A stretch of DNA of 48,053 nucleotides, taken from contig JAKFDK010000103.1 in the NCBI GenBank assembly GCA_036676195.1, positions 1-48,053 on the forward strand, written 5' to 3'. This DNA comes from JAKFDK01 sp036676195 (GTDB lineage Bacteria > Bacillota > Sulfobacillia > Symbiobacteriales > ZC4RG38). The notes beneath the pieces were generated by a model, which did no database searches, was not told the origin of the DNA, and worked only from the letters and a program-made list of their open reading frames with translations. Position numbers and translations under genes: made by a program. Positions 19,736 to 28,135 of the stretch are shown here, in pieces. Within the stretch, counting starts at the first letter, position 1. Each line of letters begins with the position of its first letter.

Positions 19736-19846
19736 CTAGCCGCCGCGATCAGCCTTTGCGATTTCCTCATTGAGGTGCAGAAGGATCCACATCACTCGGC
19801 CCGCACAGAAGTAAGCCACGGCATACAAGAGGATCTGTCCGAACAT
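19736..19846 (-). CDS. 36-residue membrane peptide with consensus ribosome site
   Basis: A short open frame, ATG at 19846 and TAG at 19736-19738. The Shine-Dalgarno GGAGGTGATC is a perfect anti-16S match with 7-base spacing from GGAGG, as good as the best in the window. The peptide starts MFGQILLYAVAYFCAGRV and continues with a second hydrophobic half-turn (WILLHL) and a charged end, so a single membrane-spanning segment is likely. It lies 157 bases upstream of the VirB2-like gene on the same strand. It could be a small structural subunit of the channel or a leader peptide. Confidence 0.6.
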   Translation of the reverse strand: MFGQILLYAVAYFCAGRVMWILLHLNEEIAKADRGG

Positions 19847-20007
19847 GAGATCACCTCCGGTGAACTGAACACATCAACCTGCCCAATCCCCTGCAGCCGA
19901 TCCGCAGCAATATTGCCAAACAGGTGCCATGGATATAGCGGAGTCACTTGCACCTGCCGGGGCCTTCAACGCCCGTCAAGGCTCCAGCCCACTGCAAGGG
20001 ATTGTCC

Positions 20008-20643
20008 CTATTCGGTTGCCAAGGTGCGATCGCCGGTCCATTCCGCCGGTCCCTGAAGTCCTGCCGGCATGAGAGCAAGGGTCCGCCCCTCGTCGGGCAG
20101 CCACGAATCTGGGCTTGGGTTACTCCTGTGGCTCATCTCCGAAGTCTGGGGCTCATGCGGCGCTGTGGGCGCCCCGCCTGATCGTCGTATTCGCCGGTAC
20201 GATACAGCAACCGCTGTCAACAGCGTCTGCACCTTGGAACTGACCAGGTTCGTCCCATGGGACAGGTTCAGTTGGCTCGACGTGCTCAGCAAGTCCAGCA
20301 CCAGTTCCTTGGCGTGGGGCAGGCTGTCTGCCCGCACAACGAAGAGCCGCAGCGGGCGCAGTCCGAGGCGAGGCGCCAGAGTGCCGTACCAGTTCCGGGG
20401 CCTCACTCCCGTCCCCGGCCTTTTCAGGCCACACGCCGCTGTACCCCCTCGGCAATCCCGGTTATTGCGGGCGTCGAGCCAGCGTGCTGCTGATCGCATG
20501 GCCCTCGAAACGGCCAAGTCCTGGCGGTCAGCCGGGTCAACCACCATTTCCACTCGTTGCGGGTCAAGTTGGACGGCAGCATACCATTTGCCCTGTCCGC
20601 TGTCTTGGAAAACCAGCGGAATGCTTCGGACATCAGCCATCAT
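20008..20643 (-). CDS. Hypothetical protein at the head of the VirB4 operon
   Basis: 211 residues from ATG 20643, chosen for the GGGGGGA site just upstream. The central part alternates basic helices and the strand LRLFVVRADSLP; the last ~50 residues are Pro/Ser-rich. There is no recognisable domain. It reads in the same direction as the VirB2/PrgI/VirB4 run, 161 bases ahead of the 36-residue peptide, and diverges from the ImmA operon. A long open frame on the opposite strand covers the same bases but lacks a ribosome site; codon choice favours the minus strand. Existence is moderately supported. Confidence 0.5.
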   Translation of the reverse strand: MMADVRSIPLVFQDSGQGKWYAAVQLDPQRVEMVVDPADRQDLAVSRAMRSAARWLDARNNRDCRGGTAACGLKRPGTGVRPRNWYGTLAPRLGLRPLRLFVVRADSLPHAKELVLDLLSTSSQLNLSHGTNLVSSKVQTLLTAVAVSYRRIRRSGGAPTAPHEPQTSEMSHRSNPSPDSWLPDEGRTLALMPAGLQGPAEWTGDRTLATE

Positions 20644-20870
20644 GCGGTCCCCCCGGCAAGCCTGCTTGGTGCAAAGAGTACAGGTGCAACCAGATTTCGC
20701 TCTCCACACAGGATGATACTTCGCTTCTTATTGCCAGAGTTCGACAGTTTGGCGATGCTTGTCGAATTAGGTGGCCCCGACCGGCTGTTTGTACAGCTTA
20801 TTTATACCTTGGATTTGCGTTTCTATACAGTATTCTTTGTGTTAAAATACTATTTGATCAAAGACAGTTT

Positions 20871-20888
20871 AGTTCACTATAGTGGACT
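20871..20888 (+). promoter_or_regulatory. Operator-like 18-bp palindrome before immA
   Basis: AGTTCACTATAGTGGACT has one mismatched pair across 18 bases. It lies between an AT-rich promoter-like stretch, whose arms AGTATT/AATACT flank a TAAAAT, and the immA ribosome site. The gene two positions downstream encodes an XRE regulator, a natural candidate ligand. Confidence 0.5.
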
Positions 20889-20904
20889 TAGTCAAGGGGT
20901 AGTA

Positions 20905-21363
20905 ATGAAAATGGACTCTGTCGCCAAGAGTAACGTTACCACTAAGGTAGCTGAGTTCTTAGAGCGAAGCGGCTTGAAAGATTGCCACTTTACCCTGGCC
21001 CAACTGATTGAGGGAGTGAACCGTGCCGGGTTCAGGGTGATTGCCGAGGAGTTTGAGCCAGTCGGTGGCCTACGAGGCCTTCTGGTCGACAAAGGCCACA
21101 TCTATGTCGTCTTCTACCCCAAGGGCGACCCCTATCTCGCCGTGCACACGGTAGGCCACGAGATCGGCCACATGTTCCTGGAACACCGCCGGCAGTCCGT
21201 CGACAAGGCAACTCGGGCCAACATCTATTCCGACCTGGCAGAACAGGAGGCCGACAGTTTTGCCCGTTCCCTGATGGAACACTGGCAGCTAGCCAAACTG
21301 CGCGAGCGCCGCGACCCGAGTGTGCCCGCCCATGCCCAGACCTTCTTCGGGCGCATGGCCTGA
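20905..21363 (+). CDS. immA: ImmA/IrrE (M78) metallopeptidase
   Basis: 152 residues from ATG 20905 with AAGGGG upstream. The zinc motif HEIGH is at 85-89 and the third ligand region LAEQEADSFA at 111-120, as in M78 peptidases. In ICEBs1 and many prophages ImmA cleaves an XRE-type repressor to induce the element. Here an XRE gene is in the same operon, but a membrane-protein gene lies between, and a second follows. Cleavage of that XRE protein in response to a membrane signal is the natural inference. Confidence 0.88.
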   Translation: MKMDSVAKSNVTTKVAEFLERSGLKDCHFTLAQLIEGVNRAGFRVIAEEFEPVGGLRGLLVDKGHIYVVFYPKGDPYLAVHTVGHEIGHMFLEHRRQSVDKATRANIYSDLAEQEADSFARSLMEHWQLAKLRERRDPSVPAHAQTFFGRMA

Positions 21364-21419
21364 GGTGTGCCATCGGCCGTAAAGCGGAGGCAATTTGACA
21401 TCTGAATAGGTGGCACCAT

Positions 21420-22469
21420 ATGCAGATACCCAACACACCCTGGATGATGGTGTTGGTGCTGACCGGCCTGTTTTTGGTAATTGGTCAGCCGACAGCCCTG
21501 GACACCCGGATAGATGACGAAACCATGCTGCTGATCAAGGACACTGCCCTGGCACTAAACGCCCTCGGTACGGTCGCTGTTACCGAGTTTCTCATTGATG
21601 GCTGGCCAGTTGCGCGGCGAACGGTGCTGATCGGGTTGGCCACCGTGGCCGTAGGCATAGACCTGGCCATGTGGAACTGGAAGTTCCTGGGCTTTTTGCC
21701 GCCCGTAGCAGTCACACTCTACTGCCTCTGGTGCTACGGATACGTAACACGGGCATCTGGCCGGTACGGCCGATCTGCGTATAACCCATGGGTGCGTTGG
21801 CGCTTTCGCACCCTATCCTTGGGGTTTGCTTTCGCATGTTTATGTACAGTGAATCGGTCGTGGATCGAGGCCTCCGTCACGGAGGTGGCGGCCCCCATTA
21901 ACCGCATCTTTTTGATCGCTACGGTCGTCCTGATGATACTCGGCTTCACCATGCCCCGCTGGTATGGTTCGCTGGGGGTTCGCTTCGAGATCCTGTGGTA
22001 CAGCCGCCGTTACTTTGACCACTTGATTGGCCTGGTGGGCATGTTATATGACCTACAAGTAGAGTTGAGACAGCCCCAGCTAATGAGCCTCGCCGGCCTG
22101 GCTACTCAGTTGGGCGCCCGACTTGGCTTCACCCAAGGCCAGATCGACGTGGTGCGCGCCGCCTCTCAAGTGGCCTCCATCCGGTTTGCTCGCTATAATG
22201 GAGCCGAGGTTGCGCCCACACAGGAACTTCCCTCCACAGCACACGATTCAAAGGACCTTGGTTCAGTCGTGGAGCATTTCAGTACGGTATACCGCTGTGT
22301 GAGCGCGCTGCTGGCGCCAGGGCATCTGTCCCTGGACGCGCCTCCAGAAGCCCGGGTTATCCGGGCAGCAGCGCTCTACATCGACGGGGCAGGATTTCAA
22401 CAGATTTCGGAGGAAACGGGCCCGGAGATTGCCCGTAGGCTGGCTGATCTAATTACGGGACCTACATAA
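21420..22469 (+). CDS. Six-helix membrane protein with C-terminal helical domain (receptor-like, paralogue A)
   Basis: 349 residues. About six membrane helices fall within residues 8-180, followed by a soluble helical domain (about 190-349). It shares clear blocks with the protein at 23007-24188: RWRFRTLS in an internal loop, MPRWYGSLGVRFEILWYSRR at the membrane exit, and EHFSTVYRCVSALLAPG then RAAALYIDG in the soluble part. The soluble domain resembles a degenerate HD/HD-GYP helix bundle without the metal-binding His-Asp (weak, by eye). The ATG has AGGTGG 6 bases upstream. It probably passes an envelope or cell-cell signal to the ImmA/XRE switch; transport is an alternative. Confidence 0.7.
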   Translation: MQIPNTPWMMVLVLTGLFLVIGQPTALDTRIDDETMLLIKDTALALNALGTVAVTEFLIDGWPVARRTVLIGLATVAVGIDLAMWNWKFLGFLPPVAVTLYCLWCYGYVTRASGRYGRSAYNPWVRWRFRTLSLGFAFACLCTVNRSWIEASVTEVAAPINRIFLIATVVLMILGFTMPRWYGSLGVRFEILWYSRRYFDHLIGLVGMLYDLQVELRQPQLMSLAGLATQLGARLGFTQGQIDVVRAASQVASIRFARYNGAEVAPTQELPSTAHDSKDLGSVVEHFSTVYRCVSALLAPGHLSLDAPPEARVIRAAALYIDGAGFQQISEETGPEIARRLADLITGPT

Positions 22470-22484
22470 GGGATGACGATAGCG

Positions 22485-22910
22485 ATGTACGATACCACGA
22501 TCGGTGAGCGTATCCAATGGCTGCTGGATAACATCCGCAAGCCGAACGGCACGACGTACACCCTAAACGAGGTTATCGAGGCCCTCAAACCGAAAGGCGT
22601 AAGCCGCACATACTTCTTCGCCCTCAAGTGTGACGAACGAAAGAATCCTTCCCTGCATGTCCTGGAGGCACTCGCCGGGATCTTCGGGATTCACCCGGGA
22701 TTCTTTTCAAAGGACCCCCGCTACTACGTCCCACCGGTCCCGTCTCAAGAGGTACAGGTGGCCCTGCGGGCCGTGGCTCCCCTGAATGCCGAGGCACAGC
22801 GAACCCTGGATCAGTTGCTGGCCCGGGCGGACGAGTTGGCCCTGCGGAACCAGCCCGGTGCGAAATCAGACCCCCCGACTGATCAGGCCCCTCCTACAAG
22901 AGCCCGCTGA
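22485..22910 (+). CDS. XRE-family transcriptional regulator
   Basis: About 141 residues (ATG 22485; an ATG at 22473 is also possible). The N-terminal helix-turn-helix resembles XRE/Cro regulators: IGERIQWLLDNIR, TLNEVIEAL, VSRTYFFALKCDERKNPS, LEALAGIFGIHPGFF. The C-terminus (90-141) is an Ala/Leu-rich helix, then a Pro-rich tail. It sits in one operon with an ImmA peptidase and two related membrane proteins, starting 15 bases after the first of them. It is the likely target of ImmA and the likely ligand of the palindrome at 20871. Confidence 0.8.
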   Translation: MYDTTIGERIQWLLDNIRKPNGTTYTLNEVIEALKPKGVSRTYFFALKCDERKNPSLHVLEALAGIFGIHPGFFSKDPRYYVPPVPSQEVQVALRAVAPLNAEAQRTLDQLLARADELALRNQPGAKSDPPTDQAPPTRAR

Positions 22911-23006
22911 TTCGAACACCCGCTCCGGTTTTTCGCGTTCAGGATACTGCCCTTTTCAGTGTCAGGGCAGGAATTATCGTGATCGTCGTAGCGATGGGGG
23001 TGCCCC

Positions 23007-24188
23007 GTGGAGAGCCTGTCACCTGAACTGAAGGGCTACATCTTGTTCGTCACCGCACTGGCGTTTGTTCTCCCTGTGCTGGCCACAGCCAGGGCAATCA
23101 TCAAGACGATCGGCAGGGAACTGGACACTGACACCCAGACCCTTACGTGGGTCTCCGTTGCGGTGGTCGTAGTGGTATCCCTTGCTGTAGTAGGGCGGCA
23201 GGCCGGGATGCTTTACGGTGTCCAAACCTACGCCCACTTCGTTTTCTTCGAGGACTTCGCCTTTTCATTCGCCTGCTTCGGTATCCTGTTTGCCACCAAT
23301 CTGCTTTTCAAGCACAAGGCTACGTTCTACTGGGAGGTCTCCCTGCTCGCCCTTGGTCTGGGTCAAGCGCTTCTGCTATGGCATGCCGGTAGTCCTGATT
23401 GGATGGGTATTCCCCTGCAGCCCATCAACGCCTGGTTCGTATGGCGGGCATCCCGGATGTTTGCGACGCAGGCGGCCAAATCCCGGAACCCCCTCTTGCG
23501 CTGGCGGTTTCATACCCTGAGCTGGGCCTGGGCAACCATGACGTTCCATGCAGTGCTGCGCGCCATTCATCTGGGTCTGTACGAGCCGTCCCAGGTCTGG
23601 ATTGGCAGCCGCCTGACCATGATCGTCGGATCCCTGCTTGTCTACCTTGGATTTCGGATGCCCACATGGTACCGTACTCTGGGCGTGCGGACGCTCGTGC
23701 TGTGGTCCAGCCGGAGGTACTACGCTGACCTCCTGGGCCTGCTGGGCCTGTTGCACGGCCAGGTTTTCCAAACAAGTTCGGCCCAGCGTGAGGGGCTCGC
23801 CCGGGCGGCTCGGCGGGTGGCCCATGCCCTGCATGCTCCGGCCGGCGTCAACCAGGTCACGTACTCCACAGCGATGGTCGCCCCCGTCACATTTGCATGC
23901 TACGGGGGGGACGAGGGCTCAGCCGAAGGGTGTCCGATGGCTCACGAGATAGACGGGGACCACACGGTTGATCACTTCAGTGCCGTGTATCAATGCGTGG
24001 TGGCCTTGCTTTCTCCAGGCCGCATGCCGCCCGACTCTCCCTTGCCGGCCCAGATCGTTCGGGCCACCGCCTTGGTGCTTGACGGGCGACCGTTTTCATG
24101 TGTAGCAGCCACCACCTCGGACGAGTTGGCCAGGGTGACAATGAGTACCGTCCTCGGTGAGCCCCAATGCCCACCCACTGTTCCTTGA
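23007..24188 (+). CDS. Six/seven-helix membrane protein with C-terminal helical domain (receptor-like, paralogue B)
   Basis: 393 residues from a GTG with GGGGG upstream. Membrane helices fill residues 8-225; the C-terminal 165 residues are soluble. It is paralogous to the product of 21420-22469: RWRFHTLS, MPTWYRTLGVRTLVLWSSRR, DHFSAVYQCVVALLSPG and RATALVLDG align in order. Duplication within one ImmA/XRE operon suggests a heteromeric sensor or two inputs. It differs by a Cys-containing insert (GGDEGSAEGCPMAHE) in the soluble domain. Confidence 0.7.
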   Translation: MESLSPELKGYILFVTALAFVLPVLATARAIIKTIGRELDTDTQTLTWVSVAVVVVVSLAVVGRQAGMLYGVQTYAHFVFFEDFAFSFACFGILFATNLLFKHKATFYWEVSLLALGLGQALLLWHAGSPDWMGIPLQPINAWFVWRASRMFATQAAKSRNPLLRWRFHTLSWAWATMTFHAVLRAIHLGLYEPSQVWIGSRLTMIVGSLLVYLGFRMPTWYRTLGVRTLVLWSSRRYYADLLGLLGLLHGQVFQTSSAQREGLARAARRVAHALHAPAGVNQVTYSTAMVAPVTFACYGGDEGSAEGCPMAHEIDGDHTVDHFSAVYQCVVALLSPGRMPPDSPLPAQIVRATALVLDGRPFSCVAATTSDELARVTMSTVLGEPQCPPTVP

Positions 24189-24284
24189 CCTGGTCCTTGA
24201 TGTGCCCCATCACACCCCCCTGGCCCCGGAAGCATGCATCGCCCGGGCCGGTCACCCACCGCCAGCGGCCACCGTCCCGGTACG

Positions 24285-25157
24285 TCACCGACTCCAGATG
24301 GTAAACAGCAAAGGCGACACGATAGTGGCGGCCAGGGCCAGCCCCACATAACGCGCATACAACCAGACCACACCCCGCGGTAACATGGCCTTGAGTACTG
24401 CTCGGGTGGCAAGCATAATCAGAAGCCCAGCCGCCAACTTCTGTAACTGCCAGGACGCAGGACCCACTGGGTTAAAGTGCAGATAGGCCTCTTCCAAGGC
24501 TGTTCCCGGCCAGAACCCCCCGAGCGCACCGGCTACTGCCACCAGCGCCGATGGTTCAAAGTCGAAGGACGCGGATAGCCGGTGGGCAGCCAGCAGCATC
24601 AGAACGGGCACAAGGGCGCCAGCCGCCACCCGCAGCCACAGGTCGGCCGCCCCGAGGATCGGAGACACCCACTGGAAGACCAGACCGCCGCCCCAGCCCA
24701 CCAGGAGCCCGATCATCCAGCCGCCGACCACGTCCTGGGGCCAGTGCACACCGAGGTACAGCCGTGAAACCCCTACCAGGATCACCACCACGGCCACACC
24801 GGCGAGCAGCCAGGGAACTGGCACCTCCCACGCCAGCAGGGCCCACAACGCTGCCATTCCCTGTGCGTGGCTGGACGGAAAACCCAAATCCGTGCCCCCG
24901 AGACCCACCCAGATCACCCGAACCCCGCGAGGCTCCGGTCTCGGGTACCAGAACCAGATCTTGAGAGCGGCGTTTAGCCAGATGTTGAGGAGAAACAGGC
25001 TGCCAACCATCCGGATCAACTGGCGGTCCGCGACCCAATACAGTACAGGGAAAAGGCCCACGAAGAACTCCGGGGAGTAGATCCTCGTGATCGTCACCCA
25101 GAATCGGTCCCAGCCAGGGCCGGACATCGTGCGTTGCAGCCAACGGGTGATGGACAT
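24285..25157 (-). CDS. PAP2-family membrane phosphatase
   Basis: 290 residues, polytopic. The three PAP2 motifs are intact: K66...YPRP (71-74), PSSH (94-97) and SRLYLGVHWPQD (131-142) with His138 and Asp142. Such enzymes dephosphorylate undecaprenyl pyrophosphate or other lipid phosphates at the outer face of the membrane. Its place among element genes, between the ImmA operon and the S1-domain gene, suggests cargo that may support envelope remodelling. It converges with the ImmA operon, with 96 bases between. Confidence 0.88.
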   Translation of the reverse strand: MSITRWLQRTMSGPGWDRFWVTITRIYSPEFFVGLFPVLYWVADRQLIRMVGSLFLLNIWLNAALKIWFWYPRPEPRGVRVIWVGLGGTDLGFPSSHAQGMAALWALLAWEVPVPWLLAGVAVVVILVGVSRLYLGVHWPQDVVGGWMIGLLVGWGGGLVFQWVSPILGAADLWLRVAAGALVPVLMLLAAHRLSASFDFEPSALVAVAGALGGFWPGTALEEAYLHFNPVGPASWQLQKLAAGLLIMLATRAVLKAMLPRGVVWLYARYVGLALAATIVSPLLFTIWSR

Positions 25158-25523
25158 GGTGGGATCTCAGCCCCTTTGTTCTGCAGCATGGGTGCATATT
25201 TTGGCGGAAGCATCCACTCAGCCCGGAGGAAATCGTGGGAGCGGAGTAGAGCGACGCTGTTATCTTGAACGAATTGGTCGCGTTAACCTGTTCGTGATTT
25301 CCACATGGATTCCCCCCGTAGAATGACCCTTTGTGGGCGTTACGCACCAGGCGGCCCAGGTTGGGCGTCAGCGATGAACAGGTCTGCGATGATCGCATGC
25401 TCATACTCAGGCCATGCTTGGCGAGACCTGGAAGACGACGCCCGCCGGATTGGCGGGCGTCGCGTATTTCCTAAGACGGGATACAACCGTCCTGAGACAA
25501 TGTTGGCTACCCGACCAGGCAGC
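25158..25523. other. Intergenic region with a strong inverted repeat
   Basis: No gene is supported here. The right part carries the hairpin listed at 25437-25461; the left part is presumably the promoter of the PAP2 gene. One plus-strand open frame crosses the region but continues antisense through the S1-domain gene and lacks a ribosome site. Confidence 0.5.
25437..25461 (-). terminator. Terminator-like hairpin after the S1-domain gene
   Basis: GACGCCCGCC, 5-base loop, GGCGGGCGTC: a perfect 10-bp stem about 60 bases beyond the stop of the minus-strand S1 gene, with only a short T-rich flank. Confidence 0.55.
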
Positions 25524-26453
25524 TCATTGATCCACGTTGATGCGTGCCAGAAAGCGGGCTCCGATCCATCGCTTTGCTGCAGAGACCTTTCGCACTGCTA
25601 TGATCACGCTGTCACCGACCGCAGGCATCGGGTAAAAGGGATCGACCCTGGCATAGATCCCGGGACGGTCCAACTCCACGTACACAACATCGGCACTCAC
25701 CCTGGCCACTCGCCCAAGGTACTTGCCGCCAACGGTATAGTCCTTCTCGACCCACTTCCATGGATCAGGGAGAAGGGCACGCCGGCTCACATGGACCGTT
25801 CGCCTCTCCCACACAATACCCACGACCCGAACATCAAAGCCATCGCCTGGTGTCAGATACTCACGACAGTCTTTCACCAGATGATGGGCAACCTCAGTGG
25901 CCGGCAGACTGGCCAGCACCCCGCCGATATCGACCACCGCCCGTTCTGCTGAGACCTGCCGTACCACACACGGTAGCACGGGCCCGATGGCGCGCAGCCG
26001 TTCTCCCGCTTCCTGTACGCGGTCAACGGCAGCCAAATAGCTATGCCTGTCGGCCTGGCGGCTTTTCTGTAAGTGCTGCCTGGCAGCTATTACTGCCTCC
26101 CAGGCATCCTTCAGCGCCGGAACATAGGGCTTCAGAGCGGCCCAAGTTCGCTCGGCCTGCTCCACCTGAACCTTCCTACGACTGAGCACCGCTGTCTTCC
26201 GGGCCTGATCAGCCGTAAGTACCGTGGCGAGAACTGTGCGACCGACCAGGTTGTCCAGTACTCCCCAGGGATGGGCTCCGACTTCGCCCTCCGGGATCAG
26301 GCCTCGCCAAGATCCTGTCAGGGCTACCACAACGCAGCGCCCATATGGGTCGGATTGCATCACACCCTGAACCAGGCCCTGCACAGTCGCCCCGGGCCAG
26401 TGCCCCGGCTCCTGCGTATCAAGCGGTCGTACGAAGCCTTCCAGTTCGGTCAC
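25524..26453 (-). CDS. Protein with three S1-type RNA-binding domains
   Basis: 309 residues. Three S1/OB-like units are visible: about 24-93 (ending KTAVLSRRKV), 158-228 (ending RTVHVSRRALL) and 240-305 (ending KRWIGARFLARI). The first two are separated by a helical coiled region (95-155). The domain order resembles ribosomal-protein-S1-like proteins shortened to three units. It follows parR on the same strand by 61 bases, so it may be part of an element maintenance operon, perhaps regulating RNA or replication; there is no direct evidence for which. Confidence 0.75.
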   Translation of the reverse strand: MTELEGFVRPLDTQEPGHWPGATVQGLVQGVMQSDPYGRCVVVALTGSWRGLIPEGEVGAHPWGVLDNLVGRTVLATVLTADQARKTAVLSRRKVQVEQAERTWAALKPYVPALKDAWEAVIAARQHLQKSRQADRHSYLAAVDRVQEAGERLRAIGPVLPCVVRQVSAERAVVDIGGVLASLPATEVAHHLVKDCREYLTPGDGFDVRVVGIVWERRTVHVSRRALLPDPWKWVEKDYTVGGKYLGRVARVSADVVYVELDRPGIYARVDPFYPMPAVGDSVIIAVRKVSAAKRWIGARFLARINVDQ

Positions 26454-26514
26454 TCGGAAGCTCTCCCTCCCCGGGGCGACATGCGATCACAACAGCAGCG
26501 GAAGTGGGATTTCC

Positions 26515-26886
26515 TCAGAATCCGCTGAGCAACCTGCGTAACTTGTCCTCCGCATCGACCTGGGTGCCCCCATGCGCGTCCGTCGTGCCGTCTGCCCGGT
26601 CGGGCGGTTCGCCGGACGCCATCACCCTGTCCTGCGGAGGCAAGACGGCTTCAGTCCGGGCAACCTGGTTGGCGCTGAACCCACGTGATACGCCAGCCTG
26701 GGGAAGTGACACCCCGCCGAGAGGCAGATGGGAGAGTTCCCAGCGTAACCTCAGTCCTGCCCGGAGTTCGCCGCTGAGCCGGCGTTTCCGGAGCATGAGA
26801 TCCACCCAGGCCATGAATTCTGGCTCATCCCTTTCGACAGACAGGTCCACGATTACGCGCCGACGGCCGCCAGACTGTCCCGCCAC
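26515..26886 (-). CDS. parR: ParR-like centromere-binding adaptor
   Basis: 123 residues, overlapping the end of parM by 34 bases. The N-terminal ~50 residues follow the ribbon-helix-helix pattern of ParR/StbB adaptors: a basic strand RRRVIVDLSVERDEPEF, then two helices ending SGELRAGLRLRWEL. The rest is disordered and acidic, with a C-terminal helix DKLRRLLSGF that could be the hook that contacts ParM. Gene order iterons-parM-parR is that of type II segregation operons such as R1. Confidence 0.65.
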   Translation of the reverse strand: MAGQSGGRRRVIVDLSVERDEPEFMAWVDLMLRKRRLSGELRAGLRLRWELSHLPLGGVSLPQAGVSRGFSANQVARTEAVLPPQDRVMASGEPPDRADGTTDAHGGTQVDAEDKLRRLLSGF

Positions 26887-27881
26887 CTCTGCCGCCCCGC
26901 TTTCAGGAAACCTCTTGAATTGGCCAGTTGCGGCTCGGACGCGAGTGTCTTGTTGTTCAGGCCTGGCAGGAGGTACGGATACAGGGCCGCTCCCCCTCCC
27001 CCGCCGATCAGGTAAAAGTCAAATGGATGCTTGTATCCGGCGATCTGGCCGTTGAGCTGGTCAGCGAGTGCCCGATACGCCCACTCGTAGTCTGACCGCT
27101 GCATCTTTCCGGCGGCGATCAGTTCCTGCACCGCCCATGGCTCTTTTCCCCGCACCGCCTGGCCCACCTGCTGATAAGCGTGAGCCATGCCCCGATACCC
27201 GCCGCGGCAAAACCGCGCTACCGGTTCCATGTCGTTCAGCGCATAAGTGAGGGCCGTGTTGAAGCCAATGTCGATGACAAGAAAATCCCTGCGCAGCACA
27301 TCCGCCCCGGTCATGACCAGGCGCCCATCTACCGCATACGGGAATCGAATGGTGTCGTGTGGCTTTCCCGTATGATCGAGACAGAAGTCCATTGCGATGC
27401 CGAGGCCCTGGGGGAACACCACCGCGTCCAGCACACTGATCGTACAGGAGTAACGGTGGACACCACGGGCGACCGTTACCTGCACCTGCCGAACCGATTG
27501 CAGCATGGCCTTCAGGTGGGATGCCTGTGAGTCCATCAGGATGTGCGGCAGTCCGGCCACCACGTAAAACGCGTGACTCCCTTCGCCGCCAGCCAGCAAG
27601 GCCAGCGTGCTGATGGCCAACAGGCGGCTTTGGGAACTCAGGTGCTCATCCTCACGCAGGCCGGGTTCCAGGACCAGACCGCTTTGACGCACTGCCGTTT
27701 CCCCAAGCAGGTAGCTTGTGCCCTCAATCTCCACAACCGTCGCGACGCTTCCCAGACCCGGCATGGCCTTCCCCGGGGTAATCAGGCTCGGAAACACAAG
27801 CGGGAATTGTGCGGGACTTTCCATTGCCTTGATCCAGCCGAAACCCCGGTCGAACGAAGCCAGCCTGCCAATTGTGCGCAT
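26853..27881 (-). CDS. parM: ParM-like actin-type segregation ATPase
   Basis: 342 residues from ATG 27881 (GGGAG 8 bases upstream); the open frame extends into the iterons but has no ribosome site there. Actin-fold motifs: phosphate-1 loop SFDRGFGWIKA (about 9-19), phosphate-2 VIDIGFNTALTY near 200, and the adenosine motif LIGGGGGAALYPYL near 295. It would polymerise to push sister copies of the element apart, bound to DNA by ParR at the iterons. Its presence shows the element spends time as a circle that needs segregation. Confidence 0.85.
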   Translation of the reverse strand: MRTIGRLASFDRGFGWIKAMESPAQFPLVFPSLITPGKAMPGLGSVATVVEIEGTSYLLGETAVRQSGLVLEPGLREDEHLSSQSRLLAISTLALLAGGEGSHAFYVVAGLPHILMDSQASHLKAMLQSVRQVQVTVARGVHRYSCTISVLDAVVFPQGLGIAMDFCLDHTGKPHDTIRFPYAVDGRLVMTGADVLRRDFLVIDIGFNTALTYALNDMEPVARFCRGGYRGMAHAYQQVGQAVRGKEPWAVQELIAAGKMQRSDYEWAYRALADQLNGQIAGYKHPFDFYLIGGGGGAALYPYLLPGLNNKTLASEPQLANSRGFLKAGRQRWRDSLAAVGA

Positions 27882-27947
27882 CCAAATCACTCCCGTGGAT
27901 TTTCTAGGCAACACCCATGGGGCTTTTTCTGACACCCGGCGGCCTTG

Positions 27948-28052
27948 CACATACATTTCACATACCTTGCACATACATTTCACATACGTTGCACATACAA
28001 CTCACATACCTTTCACATACGTTGCACATACGTTGTATGCGAATTGTATGTG
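27948..28052. repeat. parC-like centromere: 11-bp iterons
   Basis: CACATAC recurs at 27948, 27959, 27970, 27981, 27992, 28003, 28014 and 28025, exactly 11 bases apart, mostly alternating TTGCACATAC and TTTCACATAC. Two copies in reverse orientation (GTATGCG at 28035, GTATGTG at 28046) keep the same phase. Eight direct plus two inverted units lie immediately upstream of parM, as in R1 parC. They should bind ParR and repress the parMR promoter. Confidence 0.85.
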
Positions 28053-28135
28053 CAGCGCACATATTTTGTATGCCGGTTGCAAAGGTATCGCGGGGTCCAT
28101 ACGTGATGACAACGTTTACCGGTTCTCCCTGCCGA

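Noticed and set aside
20069..20716. Plus-strand open frame of 215 codons
   Set aside because: No ribosome site and Arg/Ser-rich translation; the minus-strand frame has a G-rich site, better codon choice and fits the operon direction.
27948..28074. CRISPR-like array
   Set aside because: Units are 11 bp with no unique spacers; the phase and position before parM fit centromere iterons.
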